From NCBI RefSeq assembly GCF_003131185.1, contig NZ_QFFU01000035.1:1-52503 (forward strand): a DNA stretch of 52,503 bases. Direction: 5' to 3'. Position 1 is the first letter of the stretch, and each line of letters begins with the position of its first letter. The translations under genes and the position numbers were made by a program. The notes under the pieces are model-generated. The model did no database searches. It worked only from the letters and a program-made list of their open reading frames with translations, and was not told where the DNA came from. This stretch comes from Pseudomonas ovata (GTDB lineage: Bacteria > Pseudomonadota > Gammaproteobacteria > Pseudomonadales > Pseudomonadaceae). Positions 40,722 to 48,823 of the stretch are shown in pieces.

Positions 40722-41384
40722 TTACAGAAAAAGGCGGCTGACCAGTTCGGTACGGCTTTTCACGCCGACCTTGCGAAACAGGTTGATCAGGTGGGTCTTG
40801 ACCGTGGGCAGGCCAAGGTCGAGCTGGCGCGCCAGGTGCTTGTTGCTGGCGCCGTCCTGCAACAGTACGGCGATTTGCCGCTCACGCGGGGTCAGGCCTT
40901 GCAGGCGGTCGGTCGCGGTGGCCTGCGGCAGGCTGTGCGCGGCCATCTGCATCAGTCCATGCAACGGCAGCAGGCTGTCCAGCTCATGGGGCTGGAACAG
41001 ACCCTGGCCCTCGCAGCGCAACAGTGAAATGCCCAGCAGCGGGCGACCCTCGACCTGGGCGATGACTTCCACTACGTCGACCACTTGGTGACGCCGTAAA
41101 AACCGCTGGTATTGGTCGCTACTGTAGGCGTCCTGATGCGCCAGACCCTCGCGCAGGGCAATCACCGGCTGGCCGATGGCCGTGCAGGCGCTGGGTTGCA
41201 ACGGGTCCAGCCAGCGGTAGTGCTGCAGCCAGGCGTCATGCATCGGCGGCTGCATGCCCAGCAACTGGAAGTCGCAGGCCTGCAGATGATCGTCGATGCG
41301 GTAGAACGCGCCCAACGCCGCCGGCACCTGGCGGGTGAAGGCGTTCAGGCAATGACGGGCCAGTTCATGGCGACACACATTCAT
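40722..41384 (-). CDS. LuxR-type HTH regulator upstream of moaF
   Basis: A 220-residue regulator with an N-terminal sensing domain of unclear fold (about 1-150) and a C-terminal LuxR helix-turn-helix (LTPRERQIAVLLQDGASNKH then LARQLDLGLPTVKTHLINLF). It has no receiver domain with the usual phospho-aspartate pattern. MoaR, the activator of the Klebsiella monoamine regulon, is of the same size and HTH class, and lies near moaF there as here. ATG 41384 has GAGGG upstream; the longer frame is weaker. It is 90 bases upstream of moaF on the same strand. Confidence 0.82.
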   Translation of the reverse strand: MNVCRHELARHCLNAFTRQVPAALGAFYRIDDHLQACDFQLLGMQPPMHDAWLQHYRWLDPLQPSACTAIGQPVIALREGLAHQDAYSSDQYQRFLRRHQVVDVVEVIAQVEGRPLLGISLLRCEGQGLFQPHELDSLLPLHGLMQMAAHSLPQATATDRLQGLTPRERQIAVLLQDGASNKHLARQLDLGLPTVKTHLINLFRKVGVKSRTELVSRLFL

Positions 41385-41534
41385 GGAGCGACCCTCACAG
41401 GCAGTGATCAGGCACAGGCCGGCATTATTCACCGAGGCACGACCTGGTGTCTTGCCTGTGGCTGCCAGGGCATTGCAGAAATTGCGATTAAAAAGTTAAC
41501 TTGTTAACGGAATCGTTATTTGTCGGAGTCTTCG

Positions 41535-42722
41535 ATGCTCAAGCCGCAACGCCTCATTGTCCTGCTGGCCGCGCTGGTCGCGTTCGGCCCGCTGTCGGTC
41601 GACATGTACCTGCCCAGCCTGCCTGCCATTGCCGACGATCTTGGTGCCCGGCATGCCCAGGTGCAGATGACCATCGGCGTATTTCTCGGGGGGCTGTGCC
41701 TGGGCATGTTGCTGTACGGGCCATTGTCGGACCGGTTCGGCCGTCGGCGCCTGCTGCTGGGCGGGATCGTGCTGTACCTGCTGGCCAGCCTCGGCTGTGC
41801 CCTGGCCGCGCAGGTGGAACATCTGCTGTTCTGGCGTTTTCTCCAGGCACTGGGTGGGGCGGCGGCGTCGGTGCTGGGGCGCACCCTTGTGCGTGACCTG
41901 TTTCCCCTCGATGAGGCGGCACGGGTGCTGTCGCTGATGCACCTGGTGAGCATGCTGGCGACCCTGGCGGCACCCTTGATCGGCGGTTACCTGATGCTGC
42001 TGGCAGGCTGGCGTTCGCTGTTTGTGTTGCTGGCGGTGTTTTCCGCCGTGTGCCTTGTGGCCGTGGCCTGGAAAATTCCGGAGACCCTGCCGCCCGCCAA
42101 GCGCGGCGCCTCGGTGGGGCAGGTGTTTCGTGCCTATGGGCGTATGGCCGTGCAGCCGCTGGCGATCGGCTACATCCTGTGCATGGGCCTGGGCTTTGGT
42201 GGCATGTTCGCGTTCATCACCGCTTCGCCGTTCGTCTACATCGACTATTTTGGCCTGTCGCCACTGGGCTACGGCTGGCTGTTCGGCCTGAATATCCTGG
42301 GCATCATCATTGCCACCTGGCTCAATGCCCGGCTGGTCAAGCGCCTTGGGCCGCAGCGGCTGCTCAGTATCGGTACGACGATCGCGGCGCTGGCGGGCGC
42401 AGCCTTGCTGGTGGTCGGGATCAGCGGCTGGGGCGGTCTGCCGGCCGTGGCGGCGGGCGTAGTGCTGTATGTCAGCATCACCGGCTTGCTGGGGGCCAAT
42501 TGCCTGGCCAGCCTTCTGGCCGCCTTTCCACATCAGGCCGGCGCGTCGGCCGGGCTGGCGGTGGCGTGTCAGTTCGGGCTGGGCATGGCCTGCAGTGCGC
42601 TGGTGGGCGCGCTGTACGACGGTACGCCGCTACCAATGTGCCTGATCATGGGCGCGTCCGGTCTCGGCACCTGGCTGGCGTTGCGCTTTGCCCGCCGCCA
42701 GAAGGTCTCAGCTCAGTTGTAG
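41535..42722 (+). CDS. Bcr/CflA family multidrug efflux MFS transporter
   Basis: A 395-residue, 12-helix drug:proton antiporter. The N-terminal FGPLSVDMYLPSLPAI and the motif A region GPLSDRFGRRRLLLGG are diagnostic of the Bcr/CflA subfamily (bicyclomycin/chloramphenicol/sulphonamide export). GGAG precedes ATG 41535. It is divergent from the LuxR-type gene and overlaps the 3' end of lpxH by 15 bases in convergent orientation, so it may not be part of the amine cluster. GTTAAC-TT-GTTAAC (41495-41508) lies upstream. Confidence 0.85.
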   Translation: MLKPQRLIVLLAALVAFGPLSVDMYLPSLPAIADDLGARHAQVQMTIGVFLGGLCLGMLLYGPLSDRFGRRRLLLGGIVLYLLASLGCALAAQVEHLLFWRFLQALGGAAASVLGRTLVRDLFPLDEAARVLSLMHLVSMLATLAAPLIGGYLMLLAGWRSLFVLLAVFSAVCLVAVAWKIPETLPPAKRGASVGQVFRAYGRMAVQPLAIGYILCMGLGFGGMFAFITASPFVYIDYFGLSPLGYGWLFGLNILGIIIATWLNARLVKRLGPQRLLSIGTTIAALAGAALLVVGISGWGGLPAVAAGVVLYVSITGLLGANCLASLLAAFPHQAGASAGLAVACQFGLGMACSALVGALYDGTPLPMCLIMGASGLGTWLALRFARRQKVSAQL

Positions 42723-43454
42723 CAGGGGCTCGGGCGCAAGGCTTGTGGCGTGCAGGGCGAACCCGTGTTCGTCGACCTGCAGCACCCAGGCTTCGCGGTC
42801 CCAGTCACCCAGGACGATGCGTTGGCCGGTGTGGTCGCCGATCTGCAGCTTGTGGATCGCCGGCCTGTGGGTGTGGCCATGAATCAGGGTGCGCACCCCG
42901 TATTGCTGCATCACACGCGGCACTTCATCGGGGGTGACATCGACGATGTCATTGGTCTTCATGCTGACCTGGGTACGACTTTCATTGCGCAGCTTGCGTG
43001 CCAGCTTGTGCCGGGTACGCAGTGGCAGATGGCGCAGGATGAACAGCACCAACCGATTGCGCAGCACGCGACGCATCTTGATATAGCCGACATCGCGGGT
43101 GCACAGGCTGTCGCCGTGCATCAGCAGCACCTGCTCACCGTTGAGCGATACGACGCTGGGGTCGGGCAACAGGGTGCAGCCGGCGGCCTTGCAAAAGCGC
43201 TTGCCGAGCATGAAATCGCGATTGCCATGCATCAGGAACAGGGGTGTGCCACTGTCGCTGAGTGCGCGCAGGGCCTGGCAGATCGAGGTCTGGAACGGCG
43301 ACATGGCATCGTCACCGATCCAGACTTCGAAGAAGTCCCCGAGGATATACAGCGCCTGGGCCGTGCGGGCAGGGCCGGCCAGCAGATCCAGGAACGCCCG
43401 GGTAATGTCCGGGCGCTCCTCTTCAAGATGAAGATCGGAGATCAGCAGAATCAC
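42708..43454 (-). CDS. lpxH: UDP-2,3-diacylglucosamine diphosphatase
   Basis: A 248-residue calcineurin-like phosphatase for the fourth step of lipid A synthesis, hydrolysing UDP-2,3-diacylglucosamine to lipid X. Metal motifs are SDLHLE (residues 6-11), GDFFEVWIGDD (about 40-50), GNRDFMLG (79-86) and HGHTHRPAIH near 195. It starts with GTG 43454, overlapping the ppiB stop by four bases. The order ppiB-lpxH is standard in Pseudomonas. Confidence 0.95.
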   Translation of the reverse strand: MILLISDLHLEEERPDITRAFLDLLAGPARTAQALYILGDFFEVWIGDDAMSPFQTSICQALRALSDSGTPLFLMHGNRDFMLGKRFCKAAGCTLLPDPSVVSLNGEQVLLMHGDSLCTRDVGYIKMRRVLRNRLVLFILRHLPLRTRHKLARKLRNESRTQVSMKTNDIVDVTPDEVPRVMQQYGVRTLIHGHTHRPAIHKLQIGDHTGQRIVLGDWDREAWVLQVDEHGFALHATSLAPEPLLQLS

Positions 43455-43954
43455 TCAACGATCTCGGCTTTCTCGATGATCACGTCTTCAACCGGCACGT
43501 CCTGATGGCCTGCCTTGCTGGTGGTCTTCTCGCCTTTGATCTTGTCGACCACGTCAGTGCCTTTGATCACTTCAGCGAACACGGCATAGCCCCAGCCCTG
43601 GGTGGTCTTGCCGCTGTGGTTGAGGAAGCTGTTGTCGGCGACGTTGATGAAGAACTGCGCCGAGGCCGAATGCGGGTCCATGGTACGGGCCATGGCCACG
43701 CTGTACTTCTTGTTCGGCAGGCCGTTGTCGGCTTCGTTCTGGATGCTCGGGCGCTTGTCTTTCTTTTCTTTCATGCCCGGCTCGAAACCGCCGCCCTGGA
43801 TCATGAAGTTGCCGATGACGCGGTGGAAAACGGTGTTGCTGTAGTGGCCGGCGTTCACGTATTCGATGAAGTTGGCGGCGGTGATCGGCGCCTTTTCAGC
43901 GTTCAGTTGCAGGACGATGTCACCGTGGTTGGTGGTCAGTTTTACTTTGGACAT
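43451..43954 (-). CDS. ppiB: Peptidyl-prolyl cis-trans isomerase B (cyclophilin)
   Basis: A 167-residue cytoplasmic cyclophilin. The active-site pattern is complete: FHRVIGNFMIQGGGF near residues 45-58, MARTMDPHSASAQFFINV near 88-105 and the FAEVIKG loop. No signal peptide, so it folds proteins in the cytosol. ATG 43954 is supported by GAGAGAG upstream; a longer frame reaching 44224 crosses the glnS promoter and is unlikely. Confidence 0.95.
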   Translation of the reverse strand: MSKVKLTTNHGDIVLQLNAEKAPITAANFIEYVNAGHYSNTVFHRVIGNFMIQGGGFEPGMKEKKDKRPSIQNEADNGLPNKKYSVAMARTMDPHSASAQFFINVADNSFLNHSGKTTQGWGYAVFAEVIKGTDVVDKIKGEKTTSKAGHQDVPVEDVIIEKAEIVE

Positions 43955-44125
43955 AAAAAAGTCGCTCTCTCTGGCATTCATGAACAGGTGTAATGTCACC
44001 CTGACGCGCAGTTTAACGTGTGCGATACATCTTTTTTCAGGGTTTTTGTGCGTTCGCTCATCCTCGCCGCGCCAGAAGCGGCAGTTTTCGCTCAGTGTGT
44101 TGTCAGGGGCTTGACAGCATCGGCT

Positions 44126-44131
44126 ATGATA
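44126..44131 (+). promoter_or_regulatory. Possible -10 element of glnS
   Basis: TATGAT is a good -10 match 57 bases before ATG 44188. A TTGTCA at 44101-44106 is 19 bases upstream, wider than ideal, and a better TTGACA at 44112 overlaps. Promoter assignment is uncertain. Confidence 0.35.
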
Positions 44132-44187
44132 GGCGCTTTGATTTGACCGGCCCTTCCTGGCCGCGAAACCGTATGCCCAAGGATCCC

Positions 44188-45882
44188 ATGAGCAAGCCCA
44201 CCCCAGAATCCGCTGCGAACGCAAAGGCAGGCCCTGTCGTCCCTACCAATTTCCTGCGCCCGATCGTGCAGGCCGACCTGGACGCGGGCAAGCACAGCAA
44301 AATCATCACCCGCTTCCCGCCCGAGCCCAACGGCTATCTGCACATCGGTCACGCCAAGTCGATCTGCGTGAACTTCGGCCTGGCCAACGAGTTCGGCGGC
44401 GCTACGCACCTGCGTTTCGATGACACCAATCCGGCCAAGGAAGACCAGGAATACATCGACGCCATCATGAGTGACGTCAAGTGGCTGGGCTTCCAGTGGG
44501 CCGGTGAGGTGCGCTATGCCTCGCAGTACTTCGACCAGTTGCACGACTGGGCGGTCGAGCTGATCAAGGCCGGCAAGGCCTACGTTGACGACCTGACCCC
44601 CGAGCAGGCCCGCGAATACCGCGGCACCCTGACCGAGCCTGGCAAGAACAGCCCGTTCCGCGAGCGCAGCGTCGAGGAAAACCTGGACCTGTTCGCGCGC
44701 ATGAAGGCCGGCGAGTTCGAAGACGGCGCCCGTGTGCTGCGTGCCAGAATCGACATGGCTTCGCCGAACATGAACCTGCGCGACCCGATCCTGTACCGCA
44801 TTCGGCATGCCCATCACCACCAGACCGGCGACAAATGGTGCATCTACCCGATCTATGACTTCACCCATGGTCAGTCGGACGCCATCGAAGGCATCACCCA
44901 CTCGATCTGCACCCTGGAGTTCGAAAGCCATCGTCCGCTGTACGACTGGTTCCTGGATAACCTGCCGGTGCCGTGCAAGCCGCGCCAGTATGAGTTTTCG
45001 CGCCTGAACCTGAGCTATACGGTCACCAGCAAGCGCAAGCTCAAGCAACTGGTCGACGAAAAGCACGTGCAGGGCTGGGACGATCCGCGCATGTCGACCC
45101 TGTCGGGTTTCCGCCGTCGTGGCTACACGCCGGCTTCGATCCGTAACTTCTGCGAGATGATCGGCACCAACCGTTCCGACGGCGTGGTCGACTTCGCCAT
45201 GCTCGAATTCAGCATCCGCGATGATCTGGACCGCAGTGCGCCGCGTGCCATGTGCGTCTTGCGCCCAATCAAAGTGGTAATCACCAATTACCCTGAAGGC
45301 CAGGTCGAGACGCTTGAACTGCCGCGTCACCCCAAGGAAGACCTGGGCGTGCGCGAGCTGCCATTTGCCCGCGAAATCTACATCGACCGCGACGACTACA
45401 TGGAAGAGCCGCCCAAGGGTTACAAGCGCCTGGAGCCCAACGGCGAAGTGCGCCTGCGCGGCAGCTATGTGATCCGTGCCGACGAAGCGATCAAGGATGC
45501 CGACGGCACTATCGTCGAACTGCGCTGCTCGTACGACCCCGACACCCTGGGCAAGAACCCTGAGGGTCGCAAGGTCAAGGGCGTGATCCACTGGGTACCC
45601 GCCGCTGCAAGCGTCGAGTGCGAAGTGCGCCTCTATGACCGCCTGTTCCGCTCCGCCTCGCCTGAAAAGGCCGAAGAGGGTGCCAGCTTCCTGGACAACA
45701 TCAACCCTGACTCCCTGCAAGTGCTGACAGGTTGTCGTGCTGAACCTTCGCTGGCCAATGCGCAGCCGGAGGACCGTTTCCAGTTCGAGCGCGAAGGTTA
45801 CTTCTGCGCCGACATCAAGGACTCGCAGCCTGGCCGACCGGTGTTCAACCGCACAGTAACGCTTCGCGATTCGTGGAGCTGA
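44188..45882 (+). CDS. glnS: Glutamine--tRNA ligase
   Basis: A 564-residue class I synthetase. HIGH motif is present as GYLHIGHAKS near residue 50; KMSKS equivalent is VTSKRKL near 285; the C-terminal anticodon-binding barrels follow, with VIHWVPAAASVECEVRLYD. AAGGA precedes ATG 44188 by five bases. It is 9 bases upstream of cysS, as in other pseudomonads. Confidence 0.97.
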   Translation: MSKPTPESAANAKAGPVVPTNFLRPIVQADLDAGKHSKIITRFPPEPNGYLHIGHAKSICVNFGLANEFGGATHLRFDDTNPAKEDQEYIDAIMSDVKWLGFQWAGEVRYASQYFDQLHDWAVELIKAGKAYVDDLTPEQAREYRGTLTEPGKNSPFRERSVEENLDLFARMKAGEFEDGARVLRARIDMASPNMNLRDPILYRIRHAHHHQTGDKWCIYPIYDFTHGQSDAIEGITHSICTLEFESHRPLYDWFLDNLPVPCKPRQYEFSRLNLSYTVTSKRKLKQLVDEKHVQGWDDPRMSTLSGFRRRGYTPASIRNFCEMIGTNRSDGVVDFAMLEFSIRDDLDRSAPRAMCVLRPIKVVITNYPEGQVETLELPRHPKEDLGVRELPFAREIYIDRDDYMEEPPKGYKRLEPNGEVRLRGSYVIRADEAIKDADGTIVELRCSYDPDTLGKNPEGRKVKGVIHWVPAAASVECEVRLYDRLFRSASPEKAEEGASFLDNINPDSLQVLTGCRAEPSLANAQPEDRFQFEREGYFCADIKDSQPGRPVFNRTVTLRDSWS

Positions 45883-45891
45883 GGGTAGAAA

Positions 45892-47274
45892 GTGCTTTCG
45901 ATCTACAACACGCTCACCAAGAGCAAAGAAGTCTTCAAGCCACTCGACGGCAACCATGTGCGCATGTACGTGTGCGGCATGACCGTCTACGACTACTGCC
46001 ACCTGGGCCACGGGCGCAGCATGGTTGCCTTCGACGTGGTGACCCGCTGGCTGCGCTTCAGCGGTTATGACCTGACCTATGTGCGCAACATCACCGACAT
46101 CGACGACAAGATCATCAATCGGGCGCGTGACAACGGCGAGCCGTTCGAGCACCTGACCGAGCGCATGATTGCGGCGATGCACGAGGATGAGGCGCGCCTG
46201 AACATTCTCAAGCCGGACATGGAGCCGCGCGCTACCGGGCACATTGCCGGCATGCATGCGATGATCCAGACCCTGATCGACAAGGGTTATGCCTATGCAC
46301 CTGGCAATGGCGACGTGTACTACCGCGTCGGCAAGTTCCAGGGCTACGGCAAGCTGTCGCGCAAGAAGATCGAAGACCTGCGCATCGGTGCGCGCATCGA
46401 GGTCGACGAGTCCAAGGACGACCCGCTGGACTTCGTGCTCTGGAAAGGTGTCAAGCCGGGCGAGCCGAGCTGGGATTCGCCGTGGGGCCCTGGACGTCCG
46501 GGCTGGCACATCGAGTGCTCGGTGATGTCGACCTGCTGCCTGGGCGACACCTTCGACATTCATGGTGGCGGCAGTGACCTTGAGTTTCCGCACCACGAAA
46601 ACGAAATCGCCCAGAGCGAGGCGGCCACCGGCCAGACCTACGCCAATGCCTGGCTGCACTGCGGCATGATCCGCATCAATGGCGAGAAGATGTCCAAGTC
46701 ATTGAACAACTTCTTCACCATCCGCGACGTGCTGGATAAATACCACCCCGAAGTGGTGCGCTACCTGCTGGTGTCGAGCCATTACCGCAGCGCGATCAAC
46801 TACTCCGAAGACAGCCTGCGCGAGTCCAAGGGCGCGCTGGAGCGTTTCTATCACGCGCTCAAGGGCTTGCCGGCGGTCGAAGCGAGCGGTGGCGAGGCCT
46901 TTGTCGAGCGTTTCAAGGCGGCGATGGACGATGACTTCGGTACCCCCGAAGCCTGTGCGGTGTTGTTCGAGATGGTCCGCGAGATCAACCGCCTGCGCGA
47001 CAGCGATGCGGCGGCAGCGGCCGGTCTGGCGGCCCGCCTGAAGCAGCTGGCCAGTGTATTGGGCGTGCTGCAACTGGAGGCCGACGAGTTCTTGCGTGCC
47101 GGCGCTGAAGGCAAGGTCGATGCCGCCGAGGTCGAGGCCTTGATCCAGGCACGCCTGACCGCACGCGCCGAGAAGAACTGGGCCGAATCGGACCGCCTCC
47201 GTGACCAGCTCACCGCCATGGGTGTGGTGCTGGAAGACGGCAAGGGTGGTACAACCTGGCGTCTGGCTGACTGA
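45892..47274 (+). CDS. cysS: Cysteine--tRNA ligase
   Basis: A 460-residue class I synthetase. MYVCGMTVYDYCHLGHGRS holds the first zinc ligand and the HIGH variant; HIECSVMSTCCLGDTFDIHG and PHHENEIAQSE hold the other zinc ligands; GEKMSKSLNNFFT is the KMSKS loop. It starts with GTG 45892. A bidirectional terminator follows. Confidence 0.97.
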   Translation: MLSIYNTLTKSKEVFKPLDGNHVRMYVCGMTVYDYCHLGHGRSMVAFDVVTRWLRFSGYDLTYVRNITDIDDKIINRARDNGEPFEHLTERMIAAMHEDEARLNILKPDMEPRATGHIAGMHAMIQTLIDKGYAYAPGNGDVYYRVGKFQGYGKLSRKKIEDLRIGARIEVDESKDDPLDFVLWKGVKPGEPSWDSPWGPGRPGWHIECSVMSTCCLGDTFDIHGGGSDLEFPHHENEIAQSEAATGQTYANAWLHCGMIRINGEKMSKSLNNFFTIRDVLDKYHPEVVRYLLVSSHYRSAINYSEDSLRESKGALERFYHALKGLPAVEASGGEAFVERFKAAMDDDFGTPEACAVLFEMVREINRLRDSDAAAAAGLAARLKQLASVLGVLQLEADEFLRAGAEGKVDAAEVEALIQARLTARAEKNWAESDRLRDQLTAMGVVLEDGKGGTTWRLAD

Positions 47275-47288
47275 TACGCGCTGCAATG

Positions 47289-47317
47289 AAAAACGGCACC
47301 CGAGGGTGCCGTTTTTT
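47289..47317. terminator. Bidirectional terminator between cysS and folD
   Basis: AAAAACGGCACC-CGAG-GGTGCCGTTTTTT: the A run and T run give a T tract in both directions, ending cysS (plus) and folD (minus). Confidence 0.95.
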
Positions 47318-47333
47318 GTACGCGAAAAACGCC

Positions 47334-48188
47334 TTATTGATGCAGGGTTTCAGCCGCATACAGGGTGTTTTCCAGCAGGCAGGCACGGGTCATCGGGCCT
47401 ACACCGCCTGGCACTGGAGTGATCCAGCCGGCACGGGGCAGGGCGGTGTCGTAGACCACATCGCCCACCAGTTTGCCATCGGCCTGACGGTTGATGCCGA
47501 CATCGATCACGATGGCGCCCGGCTTGATCCACTCGCCCTTGACCAGTCCCGGCTTGCCGGCGGCCACCACCACCAGGTCGGCGCGGGCCACATGGCCGGC
47601 CAGGTCCTGGGTGAAACGGTGGGTCACGGTCACGGTGCAGCCGGCCAGCAGCAGCTCCATGGCCATTGGCCGGCCGACGATGTTCGACGCACCGACCACC
47701 ACCGCATCCAGCCCATAAAGGTCGACACCGGTGCTTTGCAGCAGGGTGATGATGCCCTTGGGCGTGCACGGACGCAGCAGCGGAATGCGCTGGGCCAGGC
47801 GCCCGACGTTATAGGGGTGGAAGCCGTCCACGTCCTTGTCGGGGCGAATGCGTTCGAGCAGCAGCGAGGCATCCAGGTGTGCTGGCAGCGGCAATTGCAG
47901 CAGAATGCCATCGACCTGAGTGTCATCGTTGAGGCGATCGATCAGGTCGGTCAGCTCGACCTGAGTGGTCGTCGCCGGCAGGTCATAAGCCTGGGAGAGG
48001 AAGCCTACTTCTTCGCAATCCTTGCGTTTATGCGAGACGTAGACCTGGGAGGCGGGATCGCTGCCCACCAGGATCACCGCGAGGCCAGGTGTACGCAGGC
48101 CTTGTTGGCGACGTTCGGCGACACGTTCGGCGATCTGCTGGCGCAGGCTGGCGGCGATCGCTTTGCCGTCGATTAGTTTTGCAGTCAT
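47334..48188 (-). CDS. folD: Bifunctional methylenetetrahydrofolate dehydrogenase/cyclohydrolase
   Basis: A 284-residue enzyme interconverting 5,10-methylene- and 10-formyl-tetrahydrofolate with NADP. Catalytic Lys lies in YVSHKRKDCEEVGF near residue 55, the PLP-type signature LQLPLPAHLD near 98, and the cofactor-binding VVVGASNIVGRPMA near 165. ATG 48188 gives the normal family length. Confidence 0.95.
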   Translation of the reverse strand: MTAKLIDGKAIAASLRQQIAERVAERRQQGLRTPGLAVILVGSDPASQVYVSHKRKDCEEVGFLSQAYDLPATTTQVELTDLIDRLNDDTQVDGILLQLPLPAHLDASLLLERIRPDKDVDGFHPYNVGRLAQRIPLLRPCTPKGIITLLQSTGVDLYGLDAVVVGASNIVGRPMAMELLLAGCTVTVTHRFTQDLAGHVARADLVVVAAGKPGLVKGEWIKPGAIVIDVGINRQADGKLVGDVVYDTALPRAGWITPVPGGVGPMTRACLLENTLYAAETLHQ

Positions 48189-48319
48189 AGACGGATGATA
48201 ACCATCGAGAGGGATTGAAAAGAGCGCGTATTCTCGCATGACATGACGTCATGGCAAAGACGCTTGGCTTGCCGATGTGGCTAAGCCCTTTATCTGCCTG
48301 AGTTTTTTTTAAAAAGAGG

Positions 48320-48348
48320 TTGACGACCTTTTGGCTCGTCTATAAGAT
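48320..48348 (+). promoter_or_regulatory. Promoter candidate of the tRNA operon
   Basis: TTGACG, a 17-base spacer, then TAAGAT, about 140 bases upstream of tRNA-Arg. Confidence 0.5.
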
Positions 48349-48486
48349 TCGTCGCACTTGTCGGGCAGAGCCAAGCACAGCTTGATGCGGTGCTGGTTAA
48401 TGCTGATCAGGTCGGGTGGGTTAAAGCCTTTTTCGATGTGGTCTGAAGCCTTTAATTTGTCGTCGTTCAAGATGCAGATTATATAA

Positions 48487-48563
48487 GTGCCCGTAGCTCA
48501 GCTGGATAGAGCATCCGCCTTCTAAGCGGATGGTCGCAGGTTCGAGTCCTGCCGGGTGCGCCA
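48487..48563 (+). tRNA. tRNA-Arg (anticodon TCT)
   Basis: Full cloverleaf of 77 bases including encoded CCA. D arm GTAGCTCAGCTGG, anticodon loop CTTCTAA, T arm GGTTCGAGTCC. First acceptor pairs include G-C and two G-T wobbles, and the base before CCA is G. Confidence 0.95.
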
Positions 48564-48599
48564 TAACTGGCAGCTTTGGCACAGGTAACGCGCAATATG

Positions 48600-48675
48600 G
48601 TGGGCGTAGCTCAGTTGGTAGAGCGCAGGATTGTGACTCCTGTTGTCGTGGGTTCGATCCCCATCGTCCACCCCA
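48600..48675 (+). tRNA. tRNA-His (anticodon GTG)
   Basis: 76 bases with encoded CCA; anticodon loop ATTGTGA, T arm GGTTCGATCC, discriminator C73. A G at 48599 supplies the extra -1 guanosine typical of tRNA-His. Confidence 0.95.
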
Positions 48676-48682
48676 TATTCGA

Positions 48683-48713
48683 AAAGGCGCCAGACTCATA
48701 ATCTGGCGCCTTT
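48683..48713 (+). terminator. Terminator-like hairpin between tRNA-His and tRNA-Leu
   Basis: AAAGGCGCCAGA pairs perfectly with TCTGGCGCCTTT across a seven-base loop, followed by TTTGCTTTAAG. Its loop contains CATAAT, a -10-like word, 16 bases before tRNA-Leu begins. Confidence 0.65.
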
Positions 48714-48729
48714 GCTTTAAGTGTTTCGC

Positions 48730-48814
48730 GCGGAAGTGGTGGAATTGGTAGACACACTGGATTTAGGTTCCAGCGTCGCAAGACGTGAGAGTTCGAGTCT
48801 CTCCTTCCGCACCA
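48730..48814 (+). tRNA. tRNA-Leu (anticodon TAG)
   Basis: 85 bases with long variable arm and encoded CCA; anticodon loop ATTTAGG, T arm AGTTCGAGTCT. The 3' half is the probable attachment site of the adjacent integrase. Confidence 0.95.
48790..48814. other. Probable attachment site (att) within tRNA-Leu
   Basis: The T arm and acceptor end of tRNA-Leu lie 10 bases from the integrase stop codon. Integrases of this type insert at tRNA 3' ends and regenerate them. The matching second copy would lie beyond the window, so the repeat itself is not seen. Confidence 0.5.
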
Positions 48815-48823
48815 TCTTATAAA

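Noticed and set aside
41495..41508. GTTAAC-TT-GTTAAC before the MFS exporter as shared operator with the FeaR-like gene
   Set aside because: Shares only the TTGTTAAC word with the site at 34717; too short to claim a common regulator.
48242..48253. Palindrome CATGACGTCATG upstream of the tRNA operon
   Set aside because: Short, self-complementary and far from the likely promoter; no regulator link.
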